Shown in pieces: positions 12,261 through 13,399 of a DNA stretch of 13,399 bases. The translations under genes were made by a program, and so were the position numbers. The DNA is from a bacterium (GTDB taxonomy: Bacteria > Ratteibacteria > UBA8468). How positions within the stretch are numbered: position 1 is the first letter of the stretch; each line of letters opens with the position of its first letter. The notes under the pieces are model-generated. The model was not told the origin of the DNA, ran no database searches, and saw only the letters and a list, made by a program, of their open reading frames with translations. The stretch is from assembly GCA_030672255.1 (NCBI GenBank), contig DAOVGU010000101.1:1-13399 (forward strand), written 5' to 3'.

Positions 12261-13317
12261 ATCTTATTTTATAACAGGCAACAAAATGACCTTCACCAAC
12301 CTCCCTAATCTTTGGGGCTTCTCTCCTGCAAATCTCTTTTCTTTCCTGGCATCGGGGAGCAAAAGCACAGCCGGATAAGGAAGCAGAGGGCTCCGGTACC
12401 GAGCCAGGGATAGAGGAAAGAGCTTTTCCCTTCTTTTTTAGCTCCGGCAGACAGAGCAACAATGCTCGGGTATAAGGATGAACTGGTTCATTAATAATCC
12501 TATCCATTGGACCCACCTCTACAATTCTACCCAAATACATAATCGCAATTCTTTTAGCAAGATTGCTTATCAAAGCAAGGTTATGACTGATAAAGAGGAT
12601 GGACATATTTAGATTACTTTTTAGCTCCTTTAATAAAGCGATAATCTGGGCTTCCGTGGTAACATCCAGAGAGGTGGTTGGCTCATCGGCAATGAGCAGG
12701 GAAGGACCCTGAGCAAGTGCCATCGCAATCATTGCCCGCTGGGCCATTCCCCCACTGAGTTGATGAGGATACTGGTGTAATATGGCTTTTGGTCTTGGTA
12801 TCCTTACCAATTCCAAAAGTCTTTCCGTTTCTTCCATTATCTTTGATTTTTGAACTTTTAACTTTGGTGTCATTGCGAGGAGTCCGCTCTTTGGAGCGGA
12901 CGACGTGGCAATCTCATGAGATTGCTTCGCTATCGCTCGCAACGACTTCGTCGCTTTAAACTGTCTCTCCACCGCCTCTCCAATTTGATTGCCAATGGTA
13001 AAGAGAGGGTTTAGGGAGACCCCTGGCTCCTGAAAGATCATCGCAATCCTTTTGCCCCGAATTTCCTGCAATGCTTCCGATCTCATCTCCAAAATATTAT
13101 GGTCTTCAAAGAAAATTTGTCCTTTGTCAAAATTGGCTCCCTCGGGTAAGAGCTTTAAGATTGAAAGTGCGGTGAGGCTCTTACCACAGCCAGACTCCCC
13201 GGCCAATCCTACCACTTCTCCCTTCTCAACCTTCAAATCTACCCCGCGTAAAACTGGAATCCTTTCCTTTTCTCCCGCAAAACTCACCCTCAAATCTTCA
13301 ATATTTAATAGAGACAT
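12241..13317 (-). CDS. oppD: Oligopeptide/dipeptide ABC transporter ATPase OppD/DppD-like with in-frame repeat insertion
   Basis: The protein has 358 residues from the ATG at 13317; an upstream ATG at 13332 lies in a palindrome and is less likely. It carries Walker A GESGCGKS (40-47), Q-loop IFQEPGVSLNP (94-104), signature LSGGMAQR (187-194), Walker B LLIADEP (207-213) and a C-terminal cysteine-rich oligo_HPY segment (CAFAPRCQERKEICRRE). Residues about 121-150 (TKSLRAIAKQSHEIATSS and on) are encoded by repeat A, with nine more Lys-rich residues after it. This makes the Q-loop-to-signature distance about 91 residues, against roughly 58 in E. coli DppD. The final CHCEER is also repeat-encoded. 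Function may persist because the insert falls in the helical subdomain. Confidence 0.88.
   Translation of the reverse strand: MSLLNIEDLRVSFAGEKERIPVLRGVDLKVEKGEVVGLAGESGCGKSLTALSILKLLPEGANFDKGQIFFEDHNILEMRSEALQEIRGKRIAMIFQEPGVSLNPLFTIGNQIGEAVERQFKATKSLRAIAKQSHEIATSSAPKSGLLAMTPKLKVQKSKIMEETERLLELVRIPRPKAILHQYPHQLSGGMAQRAMIAMALAQGPSLLIADEPTTSLDVTTEAQIIALLKELKSNLNMSILFISHNLALISNLAKRIAIMYLGRIVEVGPMDRIINEPVHPYTRALLLCLPELKKKGKALSSIPGSVPEPSASLSGCAFAPRCQERKEICRREAPKIREVGEGHFVACYKIRCHCEER
12869..12954 (+). repeat. Palindromic repeat family A inserted inside oppD
   Basis: It shares gtcattgcgag, the core ggcaatctcatgagattgc and cgctcgcaacgac with the copy at 9978-10050, and has an extra gtccgctctttggagcggac hairpin in the left half. 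Read antisense, its 86 bp stay open in the oppD frame. Confidence 0.93.
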
Positions 13318-13324
13318 TATGATG

Positions 13325-13376
13325 GGGGTCATGTCTCAACAATTTACAAAAAAGTGAAAATGTGAGACCAGACCCC
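13325..13376. repeat. Imperfect palindrome at the oppD start
   Basis: The left arm ggggtcatgtctcaaca and the right arm tgtgagaccagacccc are near-perfect inverted repeats with one bulge around an AT-rich loop. It resembles the gggtc...gaccc REP-like palindromes often linked to REP-associated (Y1/RAYT) transposases. It covers the region just upstream of the preferred oppD ATG; no Shine-Dalgarno is visible. Confidence 0.7.
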
Positions 13377-13399
13377 AATATTTAAAAAGTTAGGGGGGG

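Noticed and set aside
12185..12954. Family A repeats as a CRISPR array
   Set aside because: Copies are palindromic, kilobases apart and of differing length, without regular spacers or cas genes.
13390..13399. Terminal G-run as a biological feature
   Set aside because: A G7 run at the very end of the sequence is more likely a contig-end or sequencing artefact.

Overview
The window reads as part of a metagenome-type contig from a Gram-negative (diderm) bacterium, probably anaerobic and from a poorly cultured lineage. The evidence is a Tol-Pal set, a TonB/ExbB/ExbD energy module and an outer-membrane barrel, together with a flavodoxin and a zinc-ribbon protein. Repeats sit in nearly every gap and inside some genes. 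I cannot name the phylum from sequence alone; an Omnitrophota-like or similar candidate phylum is a low-confidence guess.

Layout. Positions 64-2741 (+) hold tolB, pal and a coiled-coil/LysM protein. They converge on a long minus-strand series running from 9655 down to 2743: metallo-beta-lactamase-fold hydrolase, TPR protein, plugless TonB-receptor-like barrel, ExbB/TolQ, ExbD/TolR, TonB/TolA, membrane zinc ribbon, small winged-helix protein, flavodoxin and tRNA-Gln(CUG). Most junctions are ATGA overlaps or abutting stop/start pairs, so much of this is likely one operon interrupted by repeats. The two arms together look like a complete energised envelope system. ExbB/ExbD/TonB would supply the motor, TolB/Pal the periplasmic and outer-membrane partners, and the TPR and LysM proteins the scaffold.

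Positions 9734-10868 (+) are a zone of decay and small genes: a 27-codon lysine-rich ORF, a galT gene collapsed to its first codons and its C-terminus, a small two-helix membrane protein, and a DUF4160/DUF2442 pair whose first member is frameshifted. Positions 10998-13317 (-) hold an IS630-family transposase remnant abutting a short oppF, then oppD. The permease genes would lie beyond the end of the window.

The most unusual theme is how repeats contribute to genes. Family A (core ggcaatctcatgagattgc) is inserted in frame inside oppD, supplies the end of oppD and fills the oppD-oppF junction, caps the galT remnant, and precedes tRNA-Gln and the two-helix gene. Family B (about 98 bp, two copies) sits at two operon junctions. 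Each copy ends in an AGGAGGAG Shine-Dalgarno just before the next start codon, and one copy also encodes the tail of the zinc-ribbon protein. Further hairpin elements lie at 1316-1419, 3861-3996 and 13325-13376.
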